DNA of 64,000 bases from JANYGM01 sp043764015 (lineage in GTDB: Bacteria > Bacteroidota > Bacteroidia > Cytophagales > Thermonemataceae), in contig JAYUKY010000012.1 in assembly GCA_043764015.1 (NCBI GenBank), positions 9,719 to 73,718 of the forward strand, written 5' to 3'. Numbering within the stretch: position 1 is the first letter of the stretch; each line of letters opens with the position of its first letter. A model generated the notes under the pieces. It did no database searches. It saw only the letters and a program-made list of their open reading frames with translations, and was not told the DNA's origin. This document shows, piece by piece, positions 35,326-44,194 of the stretch. Made by a program: the position numbers and the translations under genes.

Positions 35326-38031
35326 TCAATACAAAACCGTAATATTTCCTTTATATTTTTTCTGATTATAGTCCAAATAATAGTAATACAAGCCATTAGG
35401 CAAATTTTCTGCTCTCCATTTAAAATTTTTATCATTTGTTTGATATACTTCTTTTCCCCAACGGTTATAAACTACAAAACTGCGAAAACTATAAGTACAG
35501 TTTTCATTTGGTAAATTATCTAGTGCATAATAGGCATTTTTCCCATCTCCATTAGGCGTAAACGCATTATGAGGTGTAAATTTAGAAAAATCTATTTCTG
35601 TTTCTTTGATTTTCACACTTATTACCAGACTATCAGCAAGTGGTGGACAACCATCTTTTTGAATTATCCTAAACTTTATTTTTAGGCTGATTTGCTCATT
35701 AGGTTTTAAATATTCACAAAAAGTAGTAAGCAAAAAAGAAGATTGAAGCGTTCCTATACCTGTTTTTGGTGTAAAACTTGCATTATATTGCCTAAAATCA
35801 ATATTTACATCTTTTTCTTTTTCATCAATACCAGTAGAAGAAAGCGTAATAATGCCATTATTAGGGTCTTTTCCTTCAATATCAATGCGTAAAGTATCAT
35901 TTAAGCCTAATATTGCCTCTTGCGTGGCAAGGTTAAAATTAGCAGTACTTCCTACAATAGAAACAATTGGCAAAATAACAGGTTTTGGCGAAATTCTTAC
36001 ATCAATTATTATGCTGGCTTCACTTTGCACACAATCATCTTGTTGTCTTACTCTGAACCTTATTCTTAAATTTGTTGGCTGATTAAGTGGCAAAGCCGTA
36101 CAAAGAGGTGTAAATAAAAATGAAGAGCGTAATGTTCCTGTGCCTGTTTGTGTCGCAAAACTAGCCCTATATTGACTAAAATTGATAATTGTGCCACTTG
36201 CATCAGTACCACTAGCAGAAAGCATAATCAAACGGTTATTTGGGTCGCTTGCTTCCACATCAACACGCAAAACCTCATCTACAACCACATTTGCCCTTTG
36301 CGTAATTGAGTTAAAATTAGGCGTATTTCCCACAATAGCAATAATTGGCGGAATAATTGGTTTTGGCGAAATTCTTACATCAATTATTATAGTTGCTTCA
36401 CTTTGCACACAACCGCTTTGCTGACGTACTTTAAATTCTATTCTTAAATCAACGACTTGATTAAGTGGCAAAGAGGCGCAGGTAGGTGTGAGCAAAAATG
36501 AAGAATTTTGCACCCCAGTACCAGTTGCTGTAAGAAAACTTGCACCATATTGATTAAAATTTATAGTTGCTCCACTTGCATCAGTACCACTAGCAGTAAG
36601 CGTAATTAAACCATTATTGGGTTCGTTTGCTTGCACATCAATACGCAAAAAATCACCTATTGCCACGTTTCCCACTCGTGTAAGTATATTGAAATTAGGC
36701 GTACTTCCTACAATAGCAATAAGCGGTATTGTAGGGGGTTTTGGAATAACAAACAATGTTACACGTCTAGTAGCTGTACCGACAGTTGGGCAACCAGCAT
36801 CAAAAATTTGTATATCAAAAATAAATTTGTCGGTTGGTGAGGTACTAACTTTACAAAAATTCCAACAAAGAGTAGTCTGTACTATACCAGTTGCACCTAT
36901 TGGCAATCTTGTGGTGGTGATGGTGTAGTCGGCACTCGTGAAATTTGTACTCACAGGAATAACCCTAATTTGTGTAATTATATCACTTGGCGTATCCTGC
37001 ATAATAAGCGTCATACAATTTGGGTCATTATTGCTAAAATCCATTACCATATCCGTTGCAGAATTGTAAGTATTTCCTTGTGGCGTATTTAAAGTAAGTA
37101 TTGGCGGAATATTAGCAGGGCAAATTTTCACCAAAAACTGAAAATCTCGTTTTATTTCTCCTATTTTCACGCCTGCTCTAAACTCCTCACATTTGACAGA
37201 AAAAACAAAAAGTCCAACTGAACTGGGATTGACAGAAAGCACACCATTACTAGCATTGATGGACAAAGGTTGTCCTACAGCACTTGGAATGGCATTATTG
37301 GCACCAAATCCTGCCGCCCAATTTACATTAGGAATAAGTGCAGGATAAGAACTCGGAGGACCTGTAGGAACATTAAATGGTGAAGATGCTGTATTTCCAG
37401 CAAAAGCACCATTATAAGGGGTTGCAAGGGAATAGACAAGGGCATCTCCGTCTGCATCTGTTCCACCAAAATTGATGTTAGAGCTCTGATTGACACAAAG
37501 ATAATCACTTGGCGGAAGCCCCAAATCTGGAGAAGTGTTCCTAAAAGGTAGTCCAGCCTGCAAAATAGCAGGAAATTCCGCATAAAAAGCATTTGCAGCA
37601 CCACCAGGAAAAGTAATATTCGTAATCACATTATTTCTGCAACATCTTTCCCAAACCATTAAATAGCCTCCTATTTCGCTATAAAGTGTAGAATTTAGGA
37701 CAACATCAAGAGAATACAAAATAATATTAGTAGAAAGTGCGCCTGTTTGACAGGCATCACTACCATATGGTATGTTTGTTTGGCTTATTTGATTAAGCGT
37801 AAAAAACTGTATTAAATTCCGAGAGGTTTTGCTATAAACACCAACATTTAACGTAGGGTCTATTGCAGCAGGTGAGCCATTGATATTGTCAAAATAAACA
37901 TTCAAAACTATCCTATAATTATTGTTTGTACCAAGATAGATAAGTCTTACCTCTCCGCCTACAATATGCGTAGCGTGACTTTTAAGTGAGAAAAAGCATA
38001 AACAAAGGAATATAAACAGTATTTTTTTCAT
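35326..38031 (-). CDS. Large secreted protein with type-B gliding-motility C-terminal domain (T9SS cargo)
   Basis: A 901-residue exported protein with signal peptide (about 1-20, ending KSHA) followed by THIVGGEVRLIYLG, the usual start of large Bacteroidota adhesin-like proteins. Residues about 430-810 hold three tandem repeats of about 125 residues; each carries a PNFN start, SGTDASG or a variant, and a LPLNQ...VRQQ...CVQSEA...IIIDVRISPKP end. Residues about 815-901 form the gliding-motility-associated type-B C-terminal domain: FTPHNAFTPNGDGKNAYY, FVVYNRWGKEVYQT, NLPNGLYYYYLDY and GNITVLY. That domain directs type IX secretion. The role is likely cell-surface adhesion; no enzyme domain is seen. 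Confidence 0.88.
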   Translation of the reverse strand: MKKILFIFLCLCFFSLKSHATHIVGGEVRLIYLGTNNNYRIVLNVYFDNINGSPAAIDPTLNVGVYSKTSRNLIQFFTLNQISQTNIPYGSDACQTGALSTNIILYSLDVVLNSTLYSEIGGYLMVWERCCRNNVITNITFPGGAANAFYAEFPAILQAGLPFRNTSPDLGLPPSDYLCVNQSSNINFGGTDADGDALVYSLATPYNGAFAGNTASSPFNVPTGPPSSYPALIPNVNWAAGFGANNAIPSAVGQPLSINASNGVLSVNPSSVGLFVFSVKCEEFRAGVKIGEIKRDFQFLVKICPANIPPILTLNTPQGNTYNSATDMVMDFSNNDPNCMTLIMQDTPSDIITQIRVIPVSTNFTSADYTITTTRLPIGATGIVQTTLCWNFCKVSTSPTDKFIFDIQIFDAGCPTVGTATRRVTLFVIPKPPTIPLIAIVGSTPNFNILTRVGNVAIGDFLRIDVQANEPNNGLITLTASGTDASGATINFNQYGASFLTATGTGVQNSSFLLTPTCASLPLNQVVDLRIEFKVRQQSGCVQSEATIIIDVRISPKPIIPPIIAIVGNTPNFNSITQRANVVVDEVLRVDVEASDPNNRLIMLSASGTDASGTIINFSQYRASFATQTGTGTLRSSFLFTPLCTALPLNQPTNLRIRFRVRQQDDCVQSEASIIIDVRISPKPVILPIVSIVGSTANFNLATQEAILGLNDTLRIDIEGKDPNNGIITLSSTGIDEKEKDVNIDFRQYNASFTPKTGIGTLQSSFLLTTFCEYLKPNEQISLKIKFRIIQKDGCPPLADSLVISVKIKETEIDFSKFTPHNAFTPNGDGKNAYYALDNLPNENCTYSFRSFVVYNRWGKEVYQTNDKNFKWRAENLPNGLYYYYLDYNQKKYKGNITVLY

Positions 38032-38196
38032 AATATTTTACCACAAGTAATGAAAGAGATATGCAAAAAGTTGTACTCAAAATTACATAAAAATAAGATA
38101 AAACTGAAATATTATCATAAAATATCATAAAAATAAAGTTTTTTCTATATTTTTGTAGGAAATAATAGAAAATAATTTAGGAAAAATAAAAATCTT

Positions 38197-38958
38197 ATGA
38201 AAATTTTAGGAATAATCCCAGCTAGATACGCATCAACCCGTTTCCCTGCTAAAGCAATGCACATTATTGAAGGCAAAACAATGGTACAACGTGTTTTAGA
38301 ACGCTCTTTGAAAGCATCAGCCCTTACAAATGTGGTAGTAGCCACAGACCACGAAATTATTTTTAATCATATAAAAAGCCTTCAACAAACACCCATAATG
38401 ACACAGGAAAGCCATCCAAGTGGTACAGACCGTTGTCAGGAAGCATTACAACAAGCAGAAAAGTTATTTAGTGTAAAATATGACTTTGTACTTAATATTC
38501 AAGGAGATGAGCCTTTTATTCGTCCAGAACAAATAAATGCACTTTGTGGAGAACTTTCTGCAAATACAGAACTTGCGACACTTATTAAAAAAATTTCGTC
38601 AGAAGAAGAACTTTCAGACCCCAACGAAGTCAAAATAACTATGAATACAGCACAGGAAGCCCTCTATTTTAGTAGAAATATTATACCATATCTCCACAAA
38701 CACAAAAGAGAAAATTGGCTAAAAAGCTATGATTTTTACAAACACGTAGGTATGTATGCGTATAGAACAGATATTTTGGAGAAGATAACTAAACTTTCTG
38801 TTTCTGGTTTGGAGGAAATGGAGAGTTTGGAGCAGTTGCGCTGGCTGGAAAACGGTTTTAAGATAAAACTTGTCAAAACGGATATTGACAGTTTTTGTGT
38901 TGATGTAATAGAAGATTTGAATAGAATGGATTTGAAGGCATTTTTGGAAGAAAAATAA
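38197..38958 (+). CDS. kdsB: 3-deoxy-manno-octulosonate cytidylyltransferase
   Basis: This enzyme activates KDO with CTP to CMP-KDO for lipopolysaccharide inner-core synthesis. The 253-residue protein has GIIPARYASTRFPAKAMHII at residues 4-23 (nucleotide binding), VVVATDHEII near 48, SGTDRCQEA near 75, VLNIQGDEPFI near 98 (metal-binding Asp), YFSRNIIPY near 155 and KHVGMYAYR near 187. It works with the KDO transferase encoded at 49585 in this window, though the genes are not linked. Confidence 0.97.
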   Translation: MKILGIIPARYASTRFPAKAMHIIEGKTMVQRVLERSLKASALTNVVVATDHEIIFNHIKSLQQTPIMTQESHPSGTDRCQEALQQAEKLFSVKYDFVLNIQGDEPFIRPEQINALCGELSANTELATLIKKISSEEELSDPNEVKITMNTAQEALYFSRNIIPYLHKHKRENWLKSYDFYKHVGMYAYRTDILEKITKLSVSGLEEMESLEQLRWLENGFKIKLVKTDIDSFCVDVIEDLNRMDLKAFLEEK

Positions 38959-38987
38959 AGTGAGTAATGAGTTGTTAATAACTTCCT

Positions 38988-39016
38988 AGTCGGTGGCGTT
39001 TACGCCACCGTAGCCT
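38988..39016. repeat. Short perfect palindrome GGTGGCG-TTTA-CGCCACC
   Basis: GTCGGTGGCGTTTACGCCAC then CGTAGCC. It is a dispersed hairpin element downstream of kdsB, similar in style to those at 23508 and 5905. Confidence 0.5.
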
Positions 39017-39066
39017 AAAAATTAATTTTTTGAAATTAGGAACTTATTTGCAATACGTTACTGAGT

Positions 39067-39099
39067 AACTTTCCAAAAGTTTAAAGTTTTTGGAAAGTT
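39067..39099. terminator. Hairpin between convergent genes
   Basis: AACTTTCCAAAA (39067-39078) pairs perfectly with TTTTGGAAAGTT (39088-39099). It lies between kdsB and the convergent outer-membrane protein gene. Confidence 0.65.
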
Positions 39100-39110
39100 A
39101 AAAACTATTT

Positions 39111-40079
39111 CTAAAATCTAAATTCATATCCCAACGTAAAAACGTACTCACGAGAAAGCCCATCAGTATTCCTTAAACGACTAACGCCATCAAATGCCTT
39201 TCTTCCAAAGCCTGCCTTTAGCGCAGATTGTGTGTCAAAATTATAGTTAGCACTAGCCAAAAACGTAAAAGCAAAACCTTCTGTTCCATCAACTTTTATA
39301 CGTTTGCTAGTGGCTGGGTCAAGTATTTCATCTTTATTGAAACGGTAAATGGCAAGCCCACCCACTTGGAAGCCAAATTTTGCAAAACGCAAACTTTTTT
39401 CTATGCGTATCATTCCGTCTGTGCCACGTTTGAGTGCCTGCGACACAGGATAACGCCTAGCGTTTTGCTCATCTTCATTATTTTTCCAAAGTCCCCATTT
39501 AAATTTGCTATCTATCTCATTTAAAGGGTGTTGTATGCCTATGCCCACAAGCCAGCCACGTGTGAGCCACGAAGCTCCAAGTACAATATCATACGTCCCA
39601 AGACTCGTCTGATAGTACATTGGAAGCACAATATTATCTTTGCTGGTTTTATTGACACCTCCAATAGGGATTTTTGTGCCAATGGTTACGTTTATTTGAT
39701 TTTTTTCAGAAAAATAAACATTCCTAGAAAAACTTAAAACTATGTCAGAAAGTCCTTGCGTGTTTGCCAAAGGCGCACTTATGTACATATAAGGCACTTT
39801 TAGTTGGAAAGTATTTTTTTTGCCAACCCCAATATTAAAATCAAGGTTTGTAACAAAAATATCATCATCAAACTTCGTAATACCCAAATATTGCCCAATC
39901 TCAACAGAACGCAAACGCACATTCATTGCTTTATTAAATTTTTGAGAAGGTTTTAGTGCGCCCATTGTGCAAAAACCTGCATCACTACAACCCTGTGCCA
40001 TTATTTTATCAGAAAATCCAATAAAAAAAATGCAAAGGAAAAGAGAAAAAACGTGTTTTGAAAGTAAGATAATTTTCAT
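39111..40079 (-). CDS. Outer-membrane beta-barrel protein of unknown function
   Basis: A 322-residue protein with a signal peptide (about 1-28, ending KIMAQ). The mature N-terminus QGCSDAGFCTMGA carries two Cys and is shared by a group of Bacteroidota outer-membrane proteins. The rest is a series of amphipathic strands (FQLKVPYMYISAPLA, INVTIGTKIPIGG, WLVGIGIQHPL, FGFQVGGLAIYRF) and ends with the aromatic REYVFTLGYEFRF typical of barrel insertion signals. The gene is alone. The transported substrate, if any, is unknown. Confidence 0.65.
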   Translation of the reverse strand: MKIILLSKHVFSLFLCIFFIGFSDKIMAQGCSDAGFCTMGALKPSQKFNKAMNVRLRSVEIGQYLGITKFDDDIFVTNLDFNIGVGKKNTFQLKVPYMYISAPLANTQGLSDIVLSFSRNVYFSEKNQINVTIGTKIPIGGVNKTSKDNIVLPMYYQTSLGTYDIVLGASWLTRGWLVGIGIQHPLNEIDSKFKWGLWKNNEDEQNARRYPVSQALKRGTDGMIRIEKSLRFAKFGFQVGGLAIYRFNKDEILDPATSKRIKVDGTEGFAFTFLASANYNFDTQSALKAGFGRKAFDGVSRLRNTDGLSREYVFTLGYEFRF

Positions 40080-40500
40080 AATGGTATAGGTAAAAAAGTT
40101 AAAAAAATGTTATTTTAAGCTATATGTTGAGGTAAAATGGTTCGTTAAAATCATCAGGAATATTGTAGGTTTTCCCCAATAATTCACCCAATTTTTTAGG
40201 CTACCTGCCTGTCTTGCTTTTGGAGTAATATTTTCTGTTTGCTCCAAAAAAGTAATGATTACTTTGCTTCTACTACTTGTAGGAGGCATTTATTCCAGAA
40301 TAATTTGCCCATTTTCAAATATTCCGTTGATAGTTTTATACATATTTGTAAAAGAGTTTAAGCCATATTTTCCAAAAATCAAATATAGTTATTTCTATCA
40401 AATTCTTATCAAAAATAGTGCAAAAAAATATTTTTATGAACTTTCTTTGCGTTTTTTGAGTATAAGAGAAGTACATCTTTAATTTTCATCTAAAATCTTT
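40080..40500. other. Divergent intergenic region, no gene supported
   Basis: About 420 bases between the reverse outer-membrane protein gene and the forward DUF2911 gene. A 75-codon hydrophobic open frame at 40255-40482 lacks a convincing start and family resemblance, so I leave it out. No repeat or clear promoter pair was seen. Confidence 0.45.
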
Positions 40501-41364
40501 ATGAACTACAAAAAAATCATTGTGGCTGCTTTAATAGCAACTTCTTTCTCTATCTCAACGCAAAATTTGCAAGCGCAAGCCTTAAAAGTGCCTGCACCAA
40601 GTCCCGCACAAACGCTTAAACAAAGTTTTGCTTTGTCTGAAATTACAATAGAATACTCTCGTCCTAGCGCAAAAGGGCGTGCTATTTATGGTGATTTAGT
40701 GCCTTTTGGCAAAACGTGGCGTACTGGCGCAAACGGTGCTACCAAAATTACTTTTGGTGAAAATGTAACAGTAGAGGGTCTTGCTGTTCCTGCTGGTACT
40801 TATGCGCTTTATTCTGTTCCAAATAAAGATAGTTGGGAGCTGATGCTTTACAAAGACCTTACTTTGGGCGGAAATGTAGCTGATTACAAGGCAACAGAAG
40901 AACTTGGACGTTTCAAAGTGAAGCCTACAATGCTTGCAAGCAAAGTAGAAACTTTTACTGTAAATATTGCTGATATTGCGCCAAATATGGCTAATATTGA
41001 GCTTTTGTGGGAACAAACTCGTGTGGCATTCAGCGTAAAATCTGATATTGACACCAAAATAATGAAAAATATAGAAACATCTCTTGCTAATGATACTCGT
41101 CCTTATTTTCAGGCGGCTACCTACTATTTTGAGAATGGAAAAGACATCAAAAAAGCATCTGAATGGGTAAATAAAGCAGTTGAACTTAACCCAAAAGCAT
41201 ATTGGATAGCACTTTTGAAAGCTAAAATCCAAATGAAAATGATGGACAAAAAAGGTGCTTTGGCAAGTGCAGCAGATGTTGTAAAACTTGCTACAGAGGC
41301 TAAAAATGATGATTATGTCAAAATGGGTGAGCAGGCAATTGCTGATGCGAAAAAAATGAAATAA
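40501..41364 (+). CDS. DUF2911 exported protein with TPR-like tail
   Basis: A 287-residue protein with signal peptide (about 1-25, ending LQAQA). Residues about 28-170 form a DUF2911 domain: ITIEYSRPSAKGRAIYGDLVPFGKTWRTGANGATKI split around residues 48-82, then VEGLAVPAGTYALYSVP and LLWEQTRVAFSV. DUF2911 is common in exported proteins of this phylum and of unknown function. The C-terminal third has two helical repeats like TPR (YYFENGKDIKKASEWVNKAV, YWIALLKAKIQMKMMDKKGA). A terminator follows. Confidence 0.88.
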   Translation: MNYKKIIVAALIATSFSISTQNLQAQALKVPAPSPAQTLKQSFALSEITIEYSRPSAKGRAIYGDLVPFGKTWRTGANGATKITFGENVTVEGLAVPAGTYALYSVPNKDSWELMLYKDLTLGGNVADYKATEELGRFKVKPTMLASKVETFTVNIADIAPNMANIELLWEQTRVAFSVKSDIDTKIMKNIETSLANDTRPYFQAATYYFENGKDIKKASEWVNKAVELNPKAYWIALLKAKIQMKMMDKKGALASAADVVKLATEAKNDDYVKMGEQAIADAKKMK

Positions 41365-41386
41365 TTTTTATTTTATAAAAATAAGG

Positions 41387-41423
41387 CAGGTAATTAAACA
41401 TAAAGTTTGATTACCTGTTTTTT
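41387..41423 (+). terminator. Intrinsic terminator after DUF2911 gene
   Basis: CAGGTAATTAAAC (41387-41399) pairs with GTTTGATTACCTG (41405-41417) with one G-T wobble, followed by TTTTTT. Confidence 0.8.
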
Positions 41424-41454
41424 GTTTTAGAATGATTTTTAGCAAGTTTTGGGT

Positions 41455-41484
41455 TTTGTGTCTATCAAAAAATGATTATTTTTG
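41455..41484 (+). promoter_or_regulatory. Candidate promoter of the ada-like/alkB-like operon
   Basis: TTTG (41455-41458), an 18-base spacer and TATTTTTG (41477-41484) fit the Bacteroidota -33/-7 consensus. The start codon follows 40 bases later. Confidence 0.5.
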
Positions 41485-41524
41485 TGTTATGAAATACTAC
41501 AAATTTTGTTAAAATAACGAAAAA

Positions 41525-42436
41525 ATGAACGAAAATACAAATAACAACCTAAATTATGACAGAATTGCAACTGCTATCAATTACATCAAAGAAAACTTTA
41601 AAAAACAGCCTACACTTGACGAAATAGCAGAAAAAGTGCATCTTAGTTCTTTTCATTTTCAACGAATTTTTACAGAATGGGCAGGTGTAAGTCCAAAAAA
41701 ATTCTTGCAATATATCAGTATAGAATATGCAAAAAATATCCTCAAAGAACCAAAAAGCACTTTATTTGATGTCGCACACGAAACTGGTTTGTCTGGAACT
41801 GGGCGTTTGCACGACCTTTTTATAAATATTGAAGGTATGACTCCAAACGAGTTTAAAAATGGTGGAGAAAACCTCCAAATCAACTATAATTTTTATGAAA
41901 GTCCGTTTGGAGAGATTTTGGTGGCATCTACCACGAAAGGCATTTGTTATATGGCGTTTGTTGATAAGCAAGAAAATAGTCAAAAAAATGCTTTTAAAAG
42001 CCTTCAAAAGAACTTTTCTAAGGCAAATTTTAATGAAATAAAAGATATTTTTCAAGAAAATGCACTTGCTTTTTTTGAGCAAGATTTCAATACAAATCTT
42101 AACGCAAATGTTGATAATAAAATTATTATTCCAAAAATAAAACTCCATCTAAAAGGTACTGATTTTCAGCTAAAAGTATGGGAAATGTTGCTTAAAATAC
42201 CGTTAGGAGAACTTTCTACCTACGGAAATATAGCAGAAAAAATTAAAAATCCAAAAGCCACAAGAGCCGTAGGAACTGCTATTGGCAAAAATCCTGTGGC
42301 ATTTCTTATTCCTTGCCACAGAGTTATACAAGCAAGCGGAATGATAGGCGGTTATATGTGGGGAATAACACGAAAAACCGCTATCATTGGCTGGGAAGCC
42401 GCAAAAAATAATTTTGAATTAGAAATTTTGAATTAG
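41525..42436 (+). CDS. AraC-type regulator fused to O6-methylguanine-DNA methyltransferase (Ada-like)
   Basis: A 303-residue two-domain protein. Residues about 8-108 are an AraC helix-turn-helix domain (IATAINYIKENFKKQPTLDE, VHLSSFHFQRIFTEWAGVSPKKF). Residues about 125-300 are the alkyl-accepting domain, with FQLKVWEMLLKIPLGELSTYG and IPCHRVIQASG; the acceptor Cys is residue 264. It repairs O6-alkylguanine and probably activates its own operon. The N-terminal zinc domain of E. coli Ada, which takes methyl from phosphotriesters and switches on the activator, is absent, so the sensing step must differ. It is 35 bases upstream of an AlkB-like gene, the same pairing as E. coli ada-alkB. Confidence 0.92.
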   Translation: MNENTNNNLNYDRIATAINYIKENFKKQPTLDEIAEKVHLSSFHFQRIFTEWAGVSPKKFLQYISIEYAKNILKEPKSTLFDVAHETGLSGTGRLHDLFINIEGMTPNEFKNGGENLQINYNFYESPFGEILVASTTKGICYMAFVDKQENSQKNAFKSLQKNFSKANFNEIKDIFQENALAFFEQDFNTNLNANVDNKIIIPKIKLHLKGTDFQLKVWEMLLKIPLGELSTYGNIAEKIKNPKATRAVGTAIGKNPVAFLIPCHRVIQASGMIGGYMWGITRKTAIIGWEAAKNNFELEILN

Positions 42437-42471
42437 GAATTATAAATTAAAATACAAAAAACGCTACAAAA

Positions 42472-43119
42472 ATGGAATTGTTTGATACAATAAATACACA
42501 AAATTTTGCTGATAAAACTGCTAATTTATTGCCTTTGGACGGCGTAGTGAACTATTTTGGCAAAATATTACCTCAAAATAAAATAGAAAATTATTTTAAT
42601 ACACTTTTTGATACGCTTGTGTGGGAAAATGATGAGGCAATTATTTTTGGAAAACGCATCACAACGGCTAGAAAAGTGGCTTGGTATGGTGATGAAACCT
42701 ATTTTTACAAATATTCAGGAATTTCTAAAACGGCTCTTTTATGGACAAATGAGTTGCTTTCTCTCAAAAATATCATAGAAAATCTTACTGGAAATACGTT
42801 TAATTCGTGTTTGTGCAATCTTTATCACAATGGAAACGAAGGAATGGCGTGGCATAGTGATGATGACAAATATCTCCAAAAAAATTCTGCTATTGCTTCT
42901 TTAAGTTTTGGTGCAGAACGCAAATTTTCTTTCAAACATAAAAAATCAAAAGAAAATAATATCAAAAACGTAGATATTTTACTTGAAAATGGAAGTTTAC
43001 TTTTGATGAAAGATGACACACAAGCCAACTGGCTACATTCTCTCCCAAAAACAACCAAAATACAAACACCCAGAATAAATCTGACGTTTAGGACAATTTT
43101 GATGCCTACAACAACATAA
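42472..43119 (+). CDS. AlkB-like alpha-ketoglutarate-dependent dioxygenase
   Basis: A 215-residue Fe(II)/2-oxoglutarate dioxygenase that directly removes alkyl groups from DNA or RNA bases. Residues about 115-130 read NLYHNGNEGMAWHSDDDKYL, containing the HxD iron ligands (His and Asp of WHSDDD). The third ligand is in WLHSLPK, and the 2-oxoglutarate-binding end is PRINLTFR, which matches the RxNxTxR signature of the AlkB family. The start ATG at 42472 follows the ada-like stop by 35 bases, so the two are most likely one operon for alkylation damage. By length and motifs it is closer to ALKBH2/3-like bacterial proteins than to E. coli AlkB. Confidence 0.92.
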   Translation: MELFDTINTQNFADKTANLLPLDGVVNYFGKILPQNKIENYFNTLFDTLVWENDEAIIFGKRITTARKVAWYGDETYFYKYSGISKTALLWTNELLSLKNIIENLTGNTFNSCLCNLYHNGNEGMAWHSDDDKYLQKNSAIASLSFGAERKFSFKHKKSKENNIKNVDILLENGSLLLMKDDTQANWLHSLPKTTKIQTPRINLTFRTILMPTTT

Positions 43120-43179
43120 TTTTACAAATAAATTTTCATTTTTAGGTTTTTATTGCTATTTTTGCTTATAAAATCAACT

Positions 43180-43695
43180 ATGATAGAGGAAAAAGAAAAA
43201 ATTGAGCCTAAATCTTCAACAATGCTAGAAATAGTTAGTTACGTATTTTTTATGTTATCAATGGCATCATTATTTTTCGTTTGGTTTTTTCAGCCTGATA
43301 TAATAAGAAATGTAGGTTTTTCACTATTTTACTTTTTGGTTAGTATTGTTGTTTTTATACCTTTTTATAGATTTGTCAGCAAAAAAACTCCAAATATTGA
43401 AACAGATAGTTGGTCTCCTCTCTCTTTTATGGGGTTTTGTGCTTTAATACCAGCTATTATCCTAATTATCAATAAAAAAAATATAATAAGTTCAGAATGT
43501 GATAGTTATAAAATTTTAGATAAAGGAACAATGTCTAAAGAAAAAATACATAATGTTACTATTCTCGTTGAAAACAACGAGAAAGAAATAGATATTCATA
43601 AGACATATTGGGACGGGTTTAATGTAGGAGATTCTGTTAATATTTGTATTGAAAAAGGTGCTTTAGGTTTTGATTATGCTAATATCAATCAATAA
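43180..43695 (+). CDS. Membrane protein of unknown function, three TM segments
   Basis: About 171 residues from the ATG at 43180; an in-frame TTG 27 bases earlier is unlikely as a start. After a charged N-terminus there are three membrane segments (VSYVFFMLSMASLFFVWFF, FSLFYFLVSIVVFIPFY, MGFCALIPAIILII). A soluble domain of about 70 residues follows (YKILDKGTMSKEKIHNVTIL... VGDSVNICIEKGALGFDY), which looks like a small beta-barrel of DUF3592-like style. I do not recognise the family. A TATTTTTG box lies 16 bases before the start, and a terminator follows. Confidence 0.55.
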   Translation: MIEEKEKIEPKSSTMLEIVSYVFFMLSMASLFFVWFFQPDIIRNVGFSLFYFLVSIVVFIPFYRFVSKKTPNIETDSWSPLSFMGFCALIPAIILIINKKNIISSECDSYKILDKGTMSKEKIHNVTILVENNEKEIDIHKTYWDGFNVGDSVNICIEKGALGFDYANINQ

Positions 43696-43723
43696 ATCCT
43701 ATAAAAAATAATATTCCATCTTA

Positions 43724-43761
43724 GAAAAGTACAATTTTTGAAAAAAGATTGTACTTTTTTT
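43724..43761 (+). terminator. Intrinsic terminator
   Basis: AAAAGTACAAT (43725-43735) pairs with ATTGTACTTTT (43748-43758), followed by T's, downstream of the membrane protein gene. It isolates the helicase promoter that follows. Confidence 0.75.
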
Positions 43762-43779
43762 GTTTTATTTTGAAATAAA

Positions 43780-43810
43780 TTTGTTTTGTAAGAACTTAGT
43801 CGTACCTTTG
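43780..43810 (+). promoter_or_regulatory. Consensus Bacteroidota promoter of the DEAD-box helicase gene
   Basis: TTTG (43780-43783), exactly 19 bases, then TACCTTTG (43803-43810). This is the best match in the window to the phylum consensus TTTG-N19-TAnnTTTG. Transcription should start near 43818. Confidence 0.75.
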
Positions 43811-43817
43811 CACTTGG

Positions 43818-44194
43818 AAATAAAGAGAGGGCTAGCGTTGCTAGTTGCTAGCATTGGGCTAGAAAGTGTCAAGGCACAAGAGCAAAGCTGCTAAATGATA
43901 ATCTCAAATAGCGCAAAACCTGCTACGTGTAACACTGGTTGTGTAAATCTTCTACATATTTCCTCTATACCTCTTTGTAATTCTGCTAGTACATTTTTCG
44001 TGGAAAGTTTTGTGAAATTTTTATAAGTTTTTAATTAGCGTGGCATAAAAGTGTACTGCTAACTTCATAAAAAAGGGTCGTTTTCTTCAAAAGTGTTTGT
44101 GGAATTGGAAAGAAGGTTGTTTGAGCTAGTGATTTTAGCGTGATGCTAATTCATAACTCTGTTAATTATTCTTTCACTCTTCAAAACCAAAAAA
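43818..44194 (+). promoter_or_regulatory. Long 5' leader of DEAD-box helicase mRNA
   Basis: About 375 bases between the predicted start point and the ATG, with no convincing open frame. It contains a GCTAGCGTTGCTAGTTGCTA cluster near 43832-43855 that can fold on itself, and a U-rich 3' part. Long leaders are known for cold-regulated DEAD-box helicase genes in other bacteria, so a temperature-sensitive or autoregulatory role is plausible. Confidence 0.5.

Noticed and set aside
40255..40482. 75-codon open frame with hydrophobic N-terminus between divergent genes
   Set aside because: No ribosome-binding or promoter signal, no family resemblance, and amino-acid use like translated AT-rich spacer.
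40696..41232. Long antisense frame (178 codons) opposite the DUF2911 gene
   Set aside because: The sense frame has a complete signal peptide and domain; the antisense frame is rich in Cys, Phe and Ser as expected from a shadow frame.
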